Part shown: positions 10,817 through 19,244 of the stretch, piece after piece
Layout: each line of letters opens with the position of its first letter
Position numbering within the stretch: the first letter of the stretch is position 1
Origin: Nocardioides flavescens
GTDB taxonomy: Bacteria > Actinomycetota > Actinomycetes > Propionibacteriales > Nocardioidaceae
Assembly: GCF_009823805.1 (NCBI RefSeq)
Contig: NZ_WUEK01000004.1
Location: forward strand, 333,853 to 397,852
Direction of reading: 5' to 3'
Length of the DNA: 64,000 nucleotides
The notes under the pieces: model-generated
Databases searched by the model: none
What the model saw: only the letters and a program-made list of their open reading frames with translations
What the model was told of the DNA's origin: nothing
Program-made: the position numbers and the translations under genes

Positions 10817-12010
10817 GTGTCGAAGCACGCGTCGACCTCGCCGCCCCGCGGCCCCCGGGCCGCGCGACTGGCCCGGCTCAAGGTCGTCGCCTCCGTGGTC
10901 GTCGTCGTGGCGTTCGTGACCCTCTTCGTCGGCGGCGCCGTCGGCCTGATCGGCAAGCCCGACGCGATCGAGGCCGACCTCTCGGGTCTCGACTCGCCGC
11001 CGCCCTCGGTGCTGGACGAGAACACCCCCGGCGCCGGCGACGTGGGCGACCGCCTCCCGAGCTCGGAGGAGCCGGCCGCGGAGCCGACCCCGACCGCCCC
11101 CGCGACCCCCGTCGTCTCGGACGTCCCGCCGCAGCAGGTCGTCGGCGCCAAGCGGCTCAAGCGCTCGGTGGAGTGGCTGCGCCGCGGGCTCGCCGACGAG
11201 ACGACGTTCCGCGTCGCGACGTTCAACGTGCTCGGCGCCTCCCACACCGCCTCCGGCGGCAACCGCAAGGGCTGGGCGTCGGGGGACACCCGGATGGGCT
11301 GGGCCTGGTCGATGATCGCCGGCTCCGGAGCCTCGGTCGTCGGCTTCCAGGAGCTGGAGGACCCGCAGTACGACCGGATGCTCAGCCTGTCGGGCTGGCA
11401 GGCCTACCCCGGCCGCACCCTCGACCGCGGCTCGATCCGCAACTCGCTCGCCTGGGACCCCGACGTGTGGAGCCTCGTCGAGGCCCGCAGCATCGGCATC
11501 CCCTACTTCGGCGGCCAGATCATCCGCCGTCCCGTCGTCCGCCTCGAGAACATCGAGTCCGGGCGCGAGGTGTGGTTCTTCAACACCCACAACCCGGCCA
11601 CCACGCCGCGGTGGGGCAACAACGCGCGCTGGCGCGCCGCGGCCATCTCGCTCGAGATCCAGCTCGCCAACGAGCTCGGCGCCGACGGCACCCCGGTGGT
11701 CTTCACCGGCGACTTCAACGACCGGGCCGAGGCGCTCTGCCCCCTGGTCGGCGGCACCGACCTCGCGGCAGCCAACGGCGGCTCTGCGGACGGCGGCTGC
11801 GCGCCCCCGGCGCGGATGGACGTCGACTGGGTCTTCGGCTCCGGCATCGAGTGGTCCGACTTCGCCTCGGTCAGCAGCGGCGTCGTGGGCCGCGTCAGCG
11901 ACCACCCCTACGTCTCCGCGACGGCGTACATCCCCGAGGAGCCGATCCCCGGCACCACGTCCACGCCCTCGGACGACGCGACGGCCTCCGAGGACGCCAC
12001 CACCGACTGA
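10817..12010 (+). CDS. Exported endonuclease/exonuclease/phosphatase-family protein (EEP 1)
   Basis: The protein (397 residues) has a cytoplasmic basic start, one hydrophobic segment (VVASVVVVVAFVTLFVGGAV, about 28-50) as signal anchor, a Pro/Ala/Thr linker, then an EEP metal-dependent hydrolase domain. Visible EEP motifs are RVATFNVLGASH (metal Asn), VVGFQELED (metal Glu), FFNTHNP, FTGDFNDRAE (GDFN) and the C-terminal SDHPYVSA (catalytic His). The family includes nucleases and phosphodiesterases; the substrate here is unknown. The fold is shared with the gene at 19245. GTG at 10817 has GGGGAGG upstream. Followed by a block of repeats. Confidence 0.86.
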   Translation: MSKHASTSPPRGPRAARLARLKVVASVVVVVAFVTLFVGGAVGLIGKPDAIEADLSGLDSPPPSVLDENTPGAGDVGDRLPSSEEPAAEPTPTAPATPVVSDVPPQQVVGAKRLKRSVEWLRRGLADETTFRVATFNVLGASHTASGGNRKGWASGDTRMGWAWSMIAGSGASVVGFQELEDPQYDRMLSLSGWQAYPGRTLDRGSIRNSLAWDPDVWSLVEARSIGIPYFGGQIIRRPVVRLENIESGREVWFFNTHNPATTPRWGNNARWRAAAISLEIQLANELGADGTPVVFTGDFNDRAEALCPLVGGTDLAAANGGSADGGCAPPARMDVDWVFGSGIEWSDFASVSSGVVGRVSDHPYVSATAYIPEEPIPGTTSTPSDDATASEDATTD

Positions 12011-12022
12011 CCCGACGCCATC

Positions 12023-12112
12023 GGTGGTTGAGGAAGGACGAAATCCTGTCTCGAAACCACCAGCGTCGAGCGAGGGTGGTATCGAGACGGCGCTGGCGCG
12101 CCTCCTCAACCA
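12023..12112. repeat. Composite palindromic repeat, copy B1
   Basis: First unit starts GGTGGTTGAGGAAGGAC with core GGAC/ATCC (one mismatch, AAATCC in place of AAGTCC) and ends CTCGAAACCACC. Second unit starts GGTGGTATCGAGAC with core GGCGC/GCGCC and ends CCTCAACCAG. It lies downstream of the EEP 1 stop, in the 333-bp gap before the GH43-like gene, which contains nothing but repeats. Confidence 0.88.
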
Positions 12113-12139
12113 GCGGTGGCGACGGTCGCCGCCTGCTCC

Positions 12140-12232
12140 GGTGGTTGAGGAAGGACGAAGTCCTGTCTCGAAAACACCAGCGTCGAGCGAGGGTGGTTTC
12201 GAGACGGCGCTGGCGCGCCTCCTCAACCAGCG
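12140..12232. repeat. Composite palindromic repeat, copy B2 (117-bp tandem of B1)
   Basis: This copy starts 117 bases after B1 and is nearly identical to it, including the same cores and the same joining sequence (CGGTGGCGACGGTCGC-type), so B1 and B2 look like a recent tandem duplication. One base differs in the outer arm (GAAAACACC instead of GAAACCACC). Between 12231 and 12289 lie further partial duplications of the joining sequence. Confidence 0.85.
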
Positions 12233-12289
12233 GTGGCGACGGTCGCTGCGCGACCTCCACCAGCGGTGGCGACGGTCACCGCCTGCTCC

Positions 12290-12333
12290 GGTGGTTGAGG
12301 AAGGACGAAGTCCTGTCTCGAAACCACCAGCGG
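12290..12333. repeat. Half copy of palindromic repeat, B3
   Basis: Only the first unit is present, with core GGAC/GTCC and both arms (GGTGGTTGAGG and TCTCGAAACCACC). It ends about 10 bases before the stop codon of the minus-strand GH43-like gene, where it may serve as that gene's 3' end. Confidence 0.85.
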
Positions 12334-12343
12334 CACCGAGGGG

Positions 12344-13765
12344 CTAAGGGCGAGCGGCGGGTGCGCTCGTCGGCGCGACGGTGAGCGTCGTGGTGACGGT
12401 GGGGGACGGCGGGCAGGGGTTGGCCGGAGCCGGCGTCGGGGGGACGGGCGTCGAGGTGGGCGTCCCGGTCACGGTGACCGTGGCGGTGGGGGTCACCGGG
12501 GTGCAGGGCGGCGGCAGGATCGGCGTGGTCCACGCGGCGATGCGCGGGGCCTTGCGCTTGGTGAACTTCAGCGTGCCGGCGAACATCGAGCGCCGCGCGT
12601 CGTACGTCGAGGTGCGGTCGTAGTTCACGCCCGCGGGGCAGTTGCCGATGCTCGGGCAGGTCCAGGCGTGCAGGAAGAGCATCAGCTCGTTGTTCGGTCC
12701 GCGGCCGAGGTCGGCGCCGCCGGGCCCGCACAGGCCGGTCTTGGCCTGGTTGAGCATCACCTGGCGCTTCGACCTCGACCAGTCGGTGATCTTGACCGAG
12801 CGGCGCGAGGTGGTGATGTAGGAGCAGTCGCCGAAGTAGCCCTCGGAGGTGATGAGCACGTAGGTGCGGCCCCTGCGGACCATCGTGGGGTTCTCGATCA
12901 CGTCGTCGTTGCTGCGGACCATCTCGGTGCTGCGCACCGGGTTGCCCTCGGCGCGGCCGCTGGCGGGCAGCGCCACGATGCGGATCGAGGAGGGGATGCT
13001 CTGGGTGCGGTACATGAGGTACTGCTGGCCGCCGCGGTCCTTGAAGTACTCCGGGTCGATGACGCCGTTCTTGGGCATGCCCTTGCCGCGCCGCTTGATC
13101 TTGTCGTACGCCGCGGGCGCGGCGGCGCCCTTGGGACAGACCACCGGACGCTCGTCGGGGACGAACGTCGCCGTCGGGTCGGTCGCGGTGGCCACGCCGA
13201 TGCAGCGGCCGTCCAGTCCGAGCCCCGCGACCTCGGCGGAGAAGTAGAGCAGCCAGGTGCCGCCGACCTGGACCAGGTCGGAGGCCCAGATGCGACCGCT
13301 GATCGCCCACGAGGGGAGCGCGGTCAGCGCGGAGGGGATGTTGGTCCAGGGCCCGCCGGGGGAGGGGGCCACGGCGCGCGGCGCAGCCGGGCCGGTCGAG
13401 ACGGCGAGCCAGCCGCCGGGGTAGCGCACGACCGTGGGGTCGGCGGCGCCGCGGTAGGACAGCACGGGCTGGGCGCCGAACGTCTTGCCCGCCTTCGCGC
13501 CCTGGCCCGCGGTCTGCGCGGCGGTCTGGACCGCGCGCCAGGTCTGCTGGGTCTCGCGCTGGGCGCCGGCGTAGCGCCCCGCGGGCTGCGACGTCCACGC
13601 CCCGTCGCGCCCCGGTGCCGCCGATCCGCTCTGGGCGGCGAGCAGCGTCCCCACGAGGGCGAGCGCCAGCGCGGCGAGCGAGACGACGCTCGTGCGGCGG
13701 GCCTGCGTGCGGCCGGAGGTACGGCGGGACGTGTGGACCTTGGAGCGGACCTGAGACATGTGCAC
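12344..13765 (-). CDS. Secreted GH43-like five-bladed propeller protein
   Basis: This 473-residue protein has an N-terminal signal peptide (basic start, hydrophobic VVSLAALALALVGTLLAAQS, cleavage near SGSAAPG). The body resembles family 43 glycoside hydrolases: GAADPTVVRYPGGWLAVST is a typical first-blade Asp motif, IWASDLVQVGGTWLLYFSA a second, and VIENPTMVRRGRTYVLITSE carries the expected Glu. The last 60 residues are a Thr/Pro-rich tail similar to that of the EEP protein at 19245, suggesting a wall-spanning stalk. No sorting motif is seen. Start ATG 13765 or 13759 cannot be settled. The glycan substrate is unknown. Confidence 0.75.
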   Translation of the reverse strand: MHMSQVRSKVHTSRRTSGRTQARRTSVVSLAALALALVGTLLAAQSGSAAPGRDGAWTSQPAGRYAGAQRETQQTWRAVQTAAQTAGQGAKAGKTFGAQPVLSYRGAADPTVVRYPGGWLAVSTGPAAPRAVAPSPGGPWTNIPSALTALPSWAISGRIWASDLVQVGGTWLLYFSAEVAGLGLDGRCIGVATATDPTATFVPDERPVVCPKGAAAPAAYDKIKRRGKGMPKNGVIDPEYFKDRGGQQYLMYRTQSIPSSIRIVALPASGRAEGNPVRSTEMVRSNDDVIENPTMVRRGRTYVLITSEGYFGDCSYITTSRRSVKITDWSRSKRQVMLNQAKTGLCGPGGADLGRGPNNELMLFLHAWTCPSIGNCPAGVNYDRTSTYDARRSMFAGTLKFTKRKAPRIAAWTTPILPPPCTPVTPTATVTVTGTPTSTPVPPTPAPANPCPPSPTVTTTLTVAPTSAPAARP

Positions 13766-13864
13766 CCGTGTCAGTGGTCGGACGGTGGTCGGTGAGGCAG
13801 AACCTCACCATGCAGACGCAGCCCGGGAGAAATCGGTTGGGACCGATCCGCGTAGAGTCCCCGC

Positions 13865-15493
13865 GTGGAACCAGGCGGACTCGTGAGCAGGGTGGTCGAC
13901 CGTGCCCGCCGCCGGGTCGGAGACGCCGGAGCGGCCGGCGCCGCGGTCCGGGACGTCCGGGTCGACGACGAGGGCATCACCGCCACCGCGTCCGAGGAGG
14001 CGGTGCTCGACCTCCTCGTCGACGAGCGCCGCATCTTCTCCTTCTGGCTGCACCGTGACGGCGAGCAGCGCGGCCGGGACTGGCACGTGGGGTGGCCTCG
14101 CACGCTGCAGGAGTTCCTGGTCGGCACCGGCCGGGTCACGGTCGCGGTGCACGAGAGCGGTGAGCGGGTCTTCGACGAGACGGTGCGACTCGGTGGTGGC
14201 GACCAGCCGCTCGCGATCGTCCACCCGCGCACGGGCCAGCCGCTCAGCCTCGACAAGTCGTGGCGCCGGGTCGTCACCTTCGACACCCGCTCCGAGCACA
14301 ACATCGCGCCGCTCATGGACGCCGTCCAGGTCGTCATCGACGCGCTGCGCGAGGCCGGCATCGAGGCGTTCCTGGCCTACGGCACGCTGCTCGGCGCGGT
14401 GCGCGAGGGCCGGCTGATCGGTCACGACAGCGACGCCGACCTCGGCTACGTCAGCGAGCTGAGCCACCCCGTCGACGTCATCCGGGAGTCGTTCCGGGTG
14501 CAGCGCGCGCTCATCGACCTCGGCTACCGCATCACCCGCTACTCCGCGCTCGCCTTCAAGGTCGACGTCGAGGAGGGCGACGGAGTGGTGCGTGGCCTCG
14601 ACGTCTTCGGTGGCTTCCTCATGGACGGCCACCTGCACCTGATGGGGGAGGTGCGCGAGCCGTTCGAGCGCTCGTGGATCTTCCCGCTCGGCACGACCAC
14701 CCTGGAGGGCCGCACCTTCCCGGCGCCGGCCGACCCGGACCGCCTCCTGTCGGCGATGTACGGCGCGCAGTGGCGCACGCCCGACCCGGCGTTCCACTTC
14801 TCGACGCCCCCCTCGACCTACCGTCGGCTCAACGGCTGGTTCCGCGGCCTGCGCGTCGGCCGGGCCCGATGGGACCGGATCTACTCCCGCGTCCTCAAGG
14901 GCGTGCCCGACCCCTCGCCGTTCGTGCGGTGGGTCGCGGAGCGCGAGCCCGACGTGGCGAGCTTCGTCGACGTGGGCTGCGGTCGCGGCGCCGACGTGCT
15001 GGAGATGGCCGCGCGCGGGGTGCCCTCGCTCGGTCTCGACTTCCAGCCGCGCTCCTACGCCCGCGCCGAGGCGCGGGCCCAGGAGCAGGGACTCGCCGGC
15101 GCTCGGTTCCAGACCCTCAACCTGCTCGAGGTGCGCCAGCTGCTCGTGATCGGCGCGCAGCTCGCGCGGCTGCCCGGGCCGCGGGTGGTCCTCGCCCGGC
15201 ACCTCGTCGACACCCTGAAGCGCCCGGCCCGCACTCGGCTGTGGCGCCTGGCCCGGATGGCCACCGTCGGGCCCGCGGGTGCGCCGGCCGGCCGGTTCTA
15301 CGTCGAGTTCCTCGCCAAGGCCGGCGAGGACGGCTACGCCGGGCGACACCGCGTACGCCGCCGGCGGGCTGCCATGATCGTCAAGGAGATCGAGGCCGCC
15401 GGGGGCACCGTGGTGCACCGGGAGGACGTCGAGGTCTCGCAGTCACCGGACGCCTCGCGGCTGTGCCGGCTCGTCGTGGAGTGGAGGCAGTGA
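13865..15493 (+). CDS. LicD-type nucleotidyltransferase fused to SAM-dependent methyltransferase
   Basis: The protein (542 residues) joins three regions. Residues 1-130 are unassigned. Residues 140-290 carry the LicD motif AYGTLLGAVREGRLIGHDSD followed by ADLGY, the metal-binding block of enzymes that attach phosphocholine or similar groups to surface glycans. Residues 355-530 have the class I methyltransferase motif FVDVGCGRGADVLEMAARG and a second motif near LGLDFQP. It may modify and methylate a surface polysaccharide or teichoic acid. The downstream coiled-coil gene overlaps by one base, and a sulfotransferase-like gene follows, which together look like a glycan-decoration unit. Start is GTG at 13865. 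Confidence 0.8.
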   Translation: MEPGGLVSRVVDRARRRVGDAGAAGAAVRDVRVDDEGITATASEEAVLDLLVDERRIFSFWLHRDGEQRGRDWHVGWPRTLQEFLVGTGRVTVAVHESGERVFDETVRLGGGDQPLAIVHPRTGQPLSLDKSWRRVVTFDTRSEHNIAPLMDAVQVVIDALREAGIEAFLAYGTLLGAVREGRLIGHDSDADLGYVSELSHPVDVIRESFRVQRALIDLGYRITRYSALAFKVDVEEGDGVVRGLDVFGGFLMDGHLHLMGEVREPFERSWIFPLGTTTLEGRTFPAPADPDRLLSAMYGAQWRTPDPAFHFSTPPSTYRRLNGWFRGLRVGRARWDRIYSRVLKGVPDPSPFVRWVAEREPDVASFVDVGCGRGADVLEMAARGVPSLGLDFQPRSYARAEARAQEQGLAGARFQTLNLLEVRQLLVIGAQLARLPGPRVVLARHLVDTLKRPARTRLWRLARMATVGPAGAPAGRFYVEFLAKAGEDGYAGRHRVRRRRAAMIVKEIEAAGGTVVHREDVEVSQSPDASRLCRLVVEWRQ

Positions 15494-15744
15494 TGGCTGA
15501 GCTGGGTGGCAAGGACCCCCGGGCGCTCGTGCGTCGGGTGCGCGAGGTGCGCGCCGACATGCGGGAGGTGCGCGAGCTGCGCGAGCGGGTGCAGCGCCTC
15601 GAGGCCGAGGTGCAGGAGTGCCGCGCGCTCAACGTCCGCCTCGCCGAGCTGACCGACGTCGTCACGGAGCTGCTGCTGCCGGTCGCCTCGCGCGACGAGG
15701 AGAGGCTGGCCGCGCTCCTGGAGCGCTACCGCACGAGCGTCTGA
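15493..15744 (+). CDS. Small coiled-coil protein
   Basis: This 83-residue protein starts with ATG overlapping the previous stop as TGATG. Residues 10-60 form a heptad-like, highly charged helix (VREVRADMREVRELRERVQR and on), followed by a shorter helix. Similar short coiled-coil proteins sit beside polysaccharide-modifying genes and may help assemble them; no enzymatic motif is seen. The coupling with the LicD-methyltransferase gene suggests the two products interact. Confidence 0.75.
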   Translation: MAELGGKDPRALVRRVREVRADMREVRELRERVQRLEAEVQECRALNVRLAELTDVVTELLLPVASRDEERLAALLERYRTSV

Positions 15745-15757
15745 GACCGGTCCGCTC

Positions 15758-16810
15758 GTGGCCTCGACGGTCTATCTCCACATCGGCCTGCCCAAGACCG
15801 GCACGACCTATCTCCAGTCGGTGCTGTGGGGCGCTCGCGACCAGCTCGCGCGCGACGGCTACCTCCTGCCCGGCTCCGGCCACCGTGAGCACCTGTGGGC
15901 CGCGCTCGACCTGCAGGAGCGTCGCAACCTCGCCCGGCGCCACCCCGACGCGCCCGGCACCCTGGAGCGGCTGCTCGCGGAGGTCGAGCGCCACCGCGGC
16001 CCCGCGATCATCACCCACGAGTTCTTCTGCGGCGCTCGTCGCGCCCAGGTCGACCGACTGCTGGAGCGGCTCGCTCCTGCGCAGGTGCACGTCGTCGTCA
16101 CCGCGCGCGACGCGCTCGGCATGCTCACCGCCGGGTGGGCGGAGTACGTCAAGAACGGCGGCACGACCCCGCTCTCGGAGATGGGCGGCGAGGCCACCGA
16201 CGGCCAGGCCGAGTTCGGGTGGCGCACCTGGGACCTCGCCGGCGTGCTGCGCCGCTGGGGCAGGCAGCTGCCGCCCGAGCAGGTGCACGTCGTGCCGATG
16301 CCGGGCCGCGGCGCCCCGCGCGACCAGCACTGGCGCAACGTCGCCACGGTGCTCGGCCTCGACCCCGCCCGCTACGACGCGCCGGAAGAGGCCCGCAACC
16401 CCGCCCTCGGGGTGACCCAGGTCGAGCTGCTGCGCCGCATCAACCCCCACCTCACGGGCGAGGGTGGCGGGTTCCGCCGACCGGTCGACCGGGGCACGTG
16501 GATCCGCGGCTACCTCGCGGAGCGCCACCTGGTGGGCCAGGGCGGCGAGCGCCTCGGCGCCGGCCCTGAGCAGGTGGCCGAGTGCCGCGAGCGCGCGGAG
16601 AAGGCCGTGGCGATGATCCGGCGCCGCGGGTTCCACGTGCAGGGTGAGGTGGAGAGTCTCCTCGTACCCCACGACCTCCCGGTCCGTCAACGACCTCACG
16701 ACGTGTCGGATGCGGAACTGCTCGGTTCCGCGTCTATGCTCGTCGCTGGTCTGCTCGAGGACGTGCGACGACTCAGTCGTGACGCCCCCGACCTGATCGA
16801 GGGTGCGTAG
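15758..16810 (+). CDS. Sulfotransferase-like P-loop protein
   Basis: The N-terminus reads VYLHIGLPKTGTTYLQSVLW, a clear match to the 5'-phosphosulfate-binding loop (PKTGTT) of PAPS-dependent sulfotransferases. The 350-residue length fits. The second nucleotide-binding region is less clear; VHVVVTARDALGMLTAGW (about 110-128) is the probable equivalent. It could sulfate a surface glycan or lipid made with the upstream LicD-type protein, or be a divergent family member with lost activity. The start GTG lies 13 bases after the coiled-coil gene, so co-transcription is likely. Confidence 0.78.
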   Translation: MASTVYLHIGLPKTGTTYLQSVLWGARDQLARDGYLLPGSGHREHLWAALDLQERRNLARRHPDAPGTLERLLAEVERHRGPAIITHEFFCGARRAQVDRLLERLAPAQVHVVVTARDALGMLTAGWAEYVKNGGTTPLSEMGGEATDGQAEFGWRTWDLAGVLRRWGRQLPPEQVHVVPMPGRGAPRDQHWRNVATVLGLDPARYDAPEEARNPALGVTQVELLRRINPHLTGEGGGFRRPVDRGTWIRGYLAERHLVGQGGERLGAGPEQVAECRERAEKAVAMIRRRGFHVQGEVESLLVPHDLPVRQRPHDVSDAELLGSASMLVAGLLEDVRRLSRDAPDLIEGA

Positions 16811-16853
16811 CCTCTTCCCACCACGCACCCCTCGTCTCCTGGAGAGGTTGTCC

Positions 16854-18356
16854 GTGAAGAAGCTCTCGGCGCTCATGTCCGGTGCGGTCGCCGCCGCCCT
16901 GGTGGCCACGATGGGTGCGACCGCGCCGTCGGTCGCCTCGCCCGACCCCGCGACCGCGGCCAACACCGCCCCCGCCGCGGCGTACGCCGCCGCCGACGCG
17001 ACGGTCGCTCCCGCTGCGGTGGCGGGCAAGAAGCGCCGCTACAAGGCACCGACCGGCCCGTACTTCAACAACCCGCGCGGCAGCCTGGCCAAGAAGACCG
17101 CCATCGAGCGCAAGATCCTCGAGGTCCTGCGTCACGTGCCGAAGGGCGAGACCGCGCGCATCGCGCTCTACTCCTTCGACCGCATCCCCGTCGCCAACGC
17201 GCTGATCGCGGCGCACAAGCGCGGCGTCAACATCCAGATGCTGCTCAACGACCACCAGGACACCAAGGCCATGAAGATGGTCCGCGGCGCCCTGGGCACC
17301 AACCGCAAGGCCAAGAGCTTCATCTACAAGTGCCACTGGGGCTGTCGCAGCGTCGCGGTCGACGACCGCAACCTGCACTCGAAGTTCCTGACCTTCACCA
17401 AGTCCGGCAAGTCCGAGGACGTCGTGGTGATCGGGTCGGCGAACTTCATGCGCAACGCCACGCACCACCAGTGGAACGACATGTACTTCTTCAACGGCGA
17501 CGCCGCGATCTTCGACCAGATCAACGCGACGTTCAAGGACATGAAGAAGGACTACGAGAAGGCTCAGCCGCCGATGTACTACTGCGGCACGCCGGTCAAC
17601 GGCACCTCGTGCGACGACTCGGTCGACAAGTACACCAACTGGGTCTTCCCCAAGCCGACGAGCCCGAAGAACGACGTCGTGCTCGACATGCTCAACAAGA
17701 TCCAGTGCCTCACCCCCGACGGCGCAGGCGGCCAGACCCGCACCAAGCTCGACCTGTCGATGCACACCATCCGCGGCAACCGCGGCAACTACCTCTCGGC
17801 CGCGATCCGCCAGAAGTTCGCCGAGGGCTGCGACTTCCGGGTCAACTACGGCCTCATCGGCTACCAGGCCAAGCAGATCCTCGGTGCCGCGACGCCGCGC
17901 GGTCGCATCCCCCTGCGCTCGACGGGCTTCGACTTCAACACCGAGGACAACTTCGACCTCAACAACGACGGCGACGACGACCTCATCCTCGACCGCTACA
18001 CGCACCAGAAGTACTTCCTCATCGACGGCACCTACAACGGCAAGCCGGGCACCAAGCTGGTGCTGACGGGGTCGTCGAACTGGGCGAGCCTCGGCACGGC
18101 GCAGGACGAGATGTTCTTCACCATCCTGAACAGCCCGGGCACCTACAAGCGCTACCTCAAGAACTACGACTTCATGTGGAAGCCGGGCAACTCGCGCAAC
18201 GCCTACACCACGACGTACGACAACTTCCGCGTCGCTACCCAGGTGACCGGCGCCGACGGCGTCACCCGCACGGTCTACAAGACCGAGCGCCGCCCCGTGA
18301 CGATGGTGCTGCCCGACCACCACAAGGCCGGCGGGAAGTACTGGGAAGGCGACTGA
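16854..18356 (+). CDS. Secreted phospholipase-D-like protein
   Basis: The protein (500 residues) begins with a signal peptide (KKLSALMSGAVAAALVATMG, then an Ala-rich stretch) and has two PLD-type halves. The second has a full HxKx4D motif (THQKYFLIDG) followed by TGSSNW. The first has LHSKFLTFTK followed by IGSANF, so His and Lys are present but the expected Asp is Thr. Family members act on phosphodiesters of lipids or nucleic acids. GTG at 16854 is chosen with GGAGAGG seven bases upstream. The gene is followed by a palindromic repeat and converges on a lipoprotein gene. Confidence 0.85.
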   Translation: MKKLSALMSGAVAAALVATMGATAPSVASPDPATAANTAPAAAYAAADATVAPAAVAGKKRRYKAPTGPYFNNPRGSLAKKTAIERKILEVLRHVPKGETARIALYSFDRIPVANALIAAHKRGVNIQMLLNDHQDTKAMKMVRGALGTNRKAKSFIYKCHWGCRSVAVDDRNLHSKFLTFTKSGKSEDVVVIGSANFMRNATHHQWNDMYFFNGDAAIFDQINATFKDMKKDYEKAQPPMYYCGTPVNGTSCDDSVDKYTNWVFPKPTSPKNDVVLDMLNKIQCLTPDGAGGQTRTKLDLSMHTIRGNRGNYLSAAIRQKFAEGCDFRVNYGLIGYQAKQILGAATPRGRIPLRSTGFDFNTEDNFDLNNDGDDDLILDRYTHQKYFLIDGTYNGKPGTKLVLTGSSNWASLGTAQDEMFFTILNSPGTYKRYLKNYDFMWKPGNSRNAYTTTYDNFRVATQVTGADGVTRTVYKTERRPVTMVLPDHHKAGGKYWEGD

Positions 18357-18365
18357 GTCTCGGCA

Positions 18366-18455
18366 GGTGGTTTCGAGACAGTCGCTAGCGCGACTTCCTC
18401 AACCACTGGGACCGCCGGTGGTTGAGGAGGGCCGCTAGGCCCGTCTCGAAACCAC
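18366..18455. repeat. Composite palindromic repeat, copy C
   Basis: Unit order is reversed here: GGTGGTTTCGAGAC with core GTCGC/GCGAC and ending CCTCAACCAC, then a 12-base spacer, then GGTGGTTGAGGAGGG with core GGGCC/GGCCC and ending CTCGAAACCAC. It fills the gap between two convergent genes, so it could fold as a bidirectional terminator. Confidence 0.9.
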
Positions 18456-18466
18456 GTCCGGTGACG

Positions 18467-19120
18467 TCAGCCCGCCTCGGGGATGTCGGAGTCCTCGGCG
18501 GTGATGAGGGTGCCGGCGAACTCGGCGGCGGTGTCGGTGTCGGCGGCCGTCACGACGACGGCGGTCGAGGGCAGGGCCCGGCCGATGCCGGTGGTCGAGC
18601 CGTCGTAGGAGCTCCAGGTGCCGAGGCCCGAGCTCTCGAGGTCGACGCTGCCGCTCTCGGTGGCGCCGTCGCCGAGCACCTCGGCGACCAGGGGCGCCAG
18701 CTTGCCCGTGCGCTGGGTGAGCACGACCGGGGCGCCGGTGTCGTCGGTGGCCTGCACGACCCAGCCCTGCGCGTCGTACGTCGCGCTGGTGATGCTCCAG
18801 CCCGCCGGCAGCGAGGTCGGGATCAGGGCCGGGAACTGCTCGGCCAGGGCGTCCTGGACCCCGGCGACGACCACCGGGTCCATGGTGGGGACGTCGCTGG
18901 TGGCCGACTCGGACGGCGTTGCGGACGTGCTCGCGGAGGCGCTCATGGTCGGGCTGGCCGAGGCGCTGGCCGAAGCCGTCGACGAGGCGGTGGGGGAGGC
19001 GCCGCCGTCGGTCGCCTCGCCGCCGTCGCCGCCGCAGCCGGCGAGCGCGACCAGCGCCAGGGACGCGACGGCGAGAGTTGCGGATCGTGCACCGAACGGG
19101 TGGGGCCTGGAGTCCGTCAT
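18467..19120 (-). CDS. Putative lipoprotein
   Basis: The 217-residue product has a lipoprotein signal: basic start, hydrophobic SATLAVASLALVALAGCGGD with lipobox LAGC and acceptor Cys near residue 29. A Ser/Ala/Thr-rich spacer (about 35-75) is followed by a globular domain with IPTSLPAGWSITSATYDAQG and VVLTQRTGKLAPLVAEVLGD. This resembles small DUF4245-like actinobacterial lipoproteins, but I am not certain of the family. It is likely anchored on the outer face of the membrane. ATG at 19120 is chosen because an upstream extension would overlap the divergent EEP gene. Confidence 0.75.
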   Translation of the reverse strand: MTDSRPHPFGARSATLAVASLALVALAGCGGDGGEATDGGASPTASSTASASASASPTMSASASTSATPSESATSDVPTMDPVVVAGVQDALAEQFPALIPTSLPAGWSITSATYDAQGWVVQATDDTGAPVVLTQRTGKLAPLVAEVLGDGATESGSVDLESSGLGTWSSYDGSTTGIGRALPSTAVVVTAADTDTAAEFAGTLITAEDSDIPEAG

Positions 19121-19244
19121 GTCTCCATAGTGCCTGCTGTCGACGCAGTCCTGTGAAAACTGTGACTGGAGTGGCTGTTGTGCAACTACCATCTGTCCAG
19201 GCAGACTGCTCGCGCGACACGCCGCGGATACTCGGAGGATTCTC

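Noticed and set aside
12023..12333. Tandem repeats resembling a CRISPR array
   Set aside because: Units are composite palindromes of about 90 bp with no constant-length unique spacers, and no cas genes are present.
12024..12347. Open frame across the repeats with the recurring peptide VEEGRSPVSK
   Set aside because: The same peptide appears at each repeat because the DNA repeats; there is no start context or conservation as a protein.
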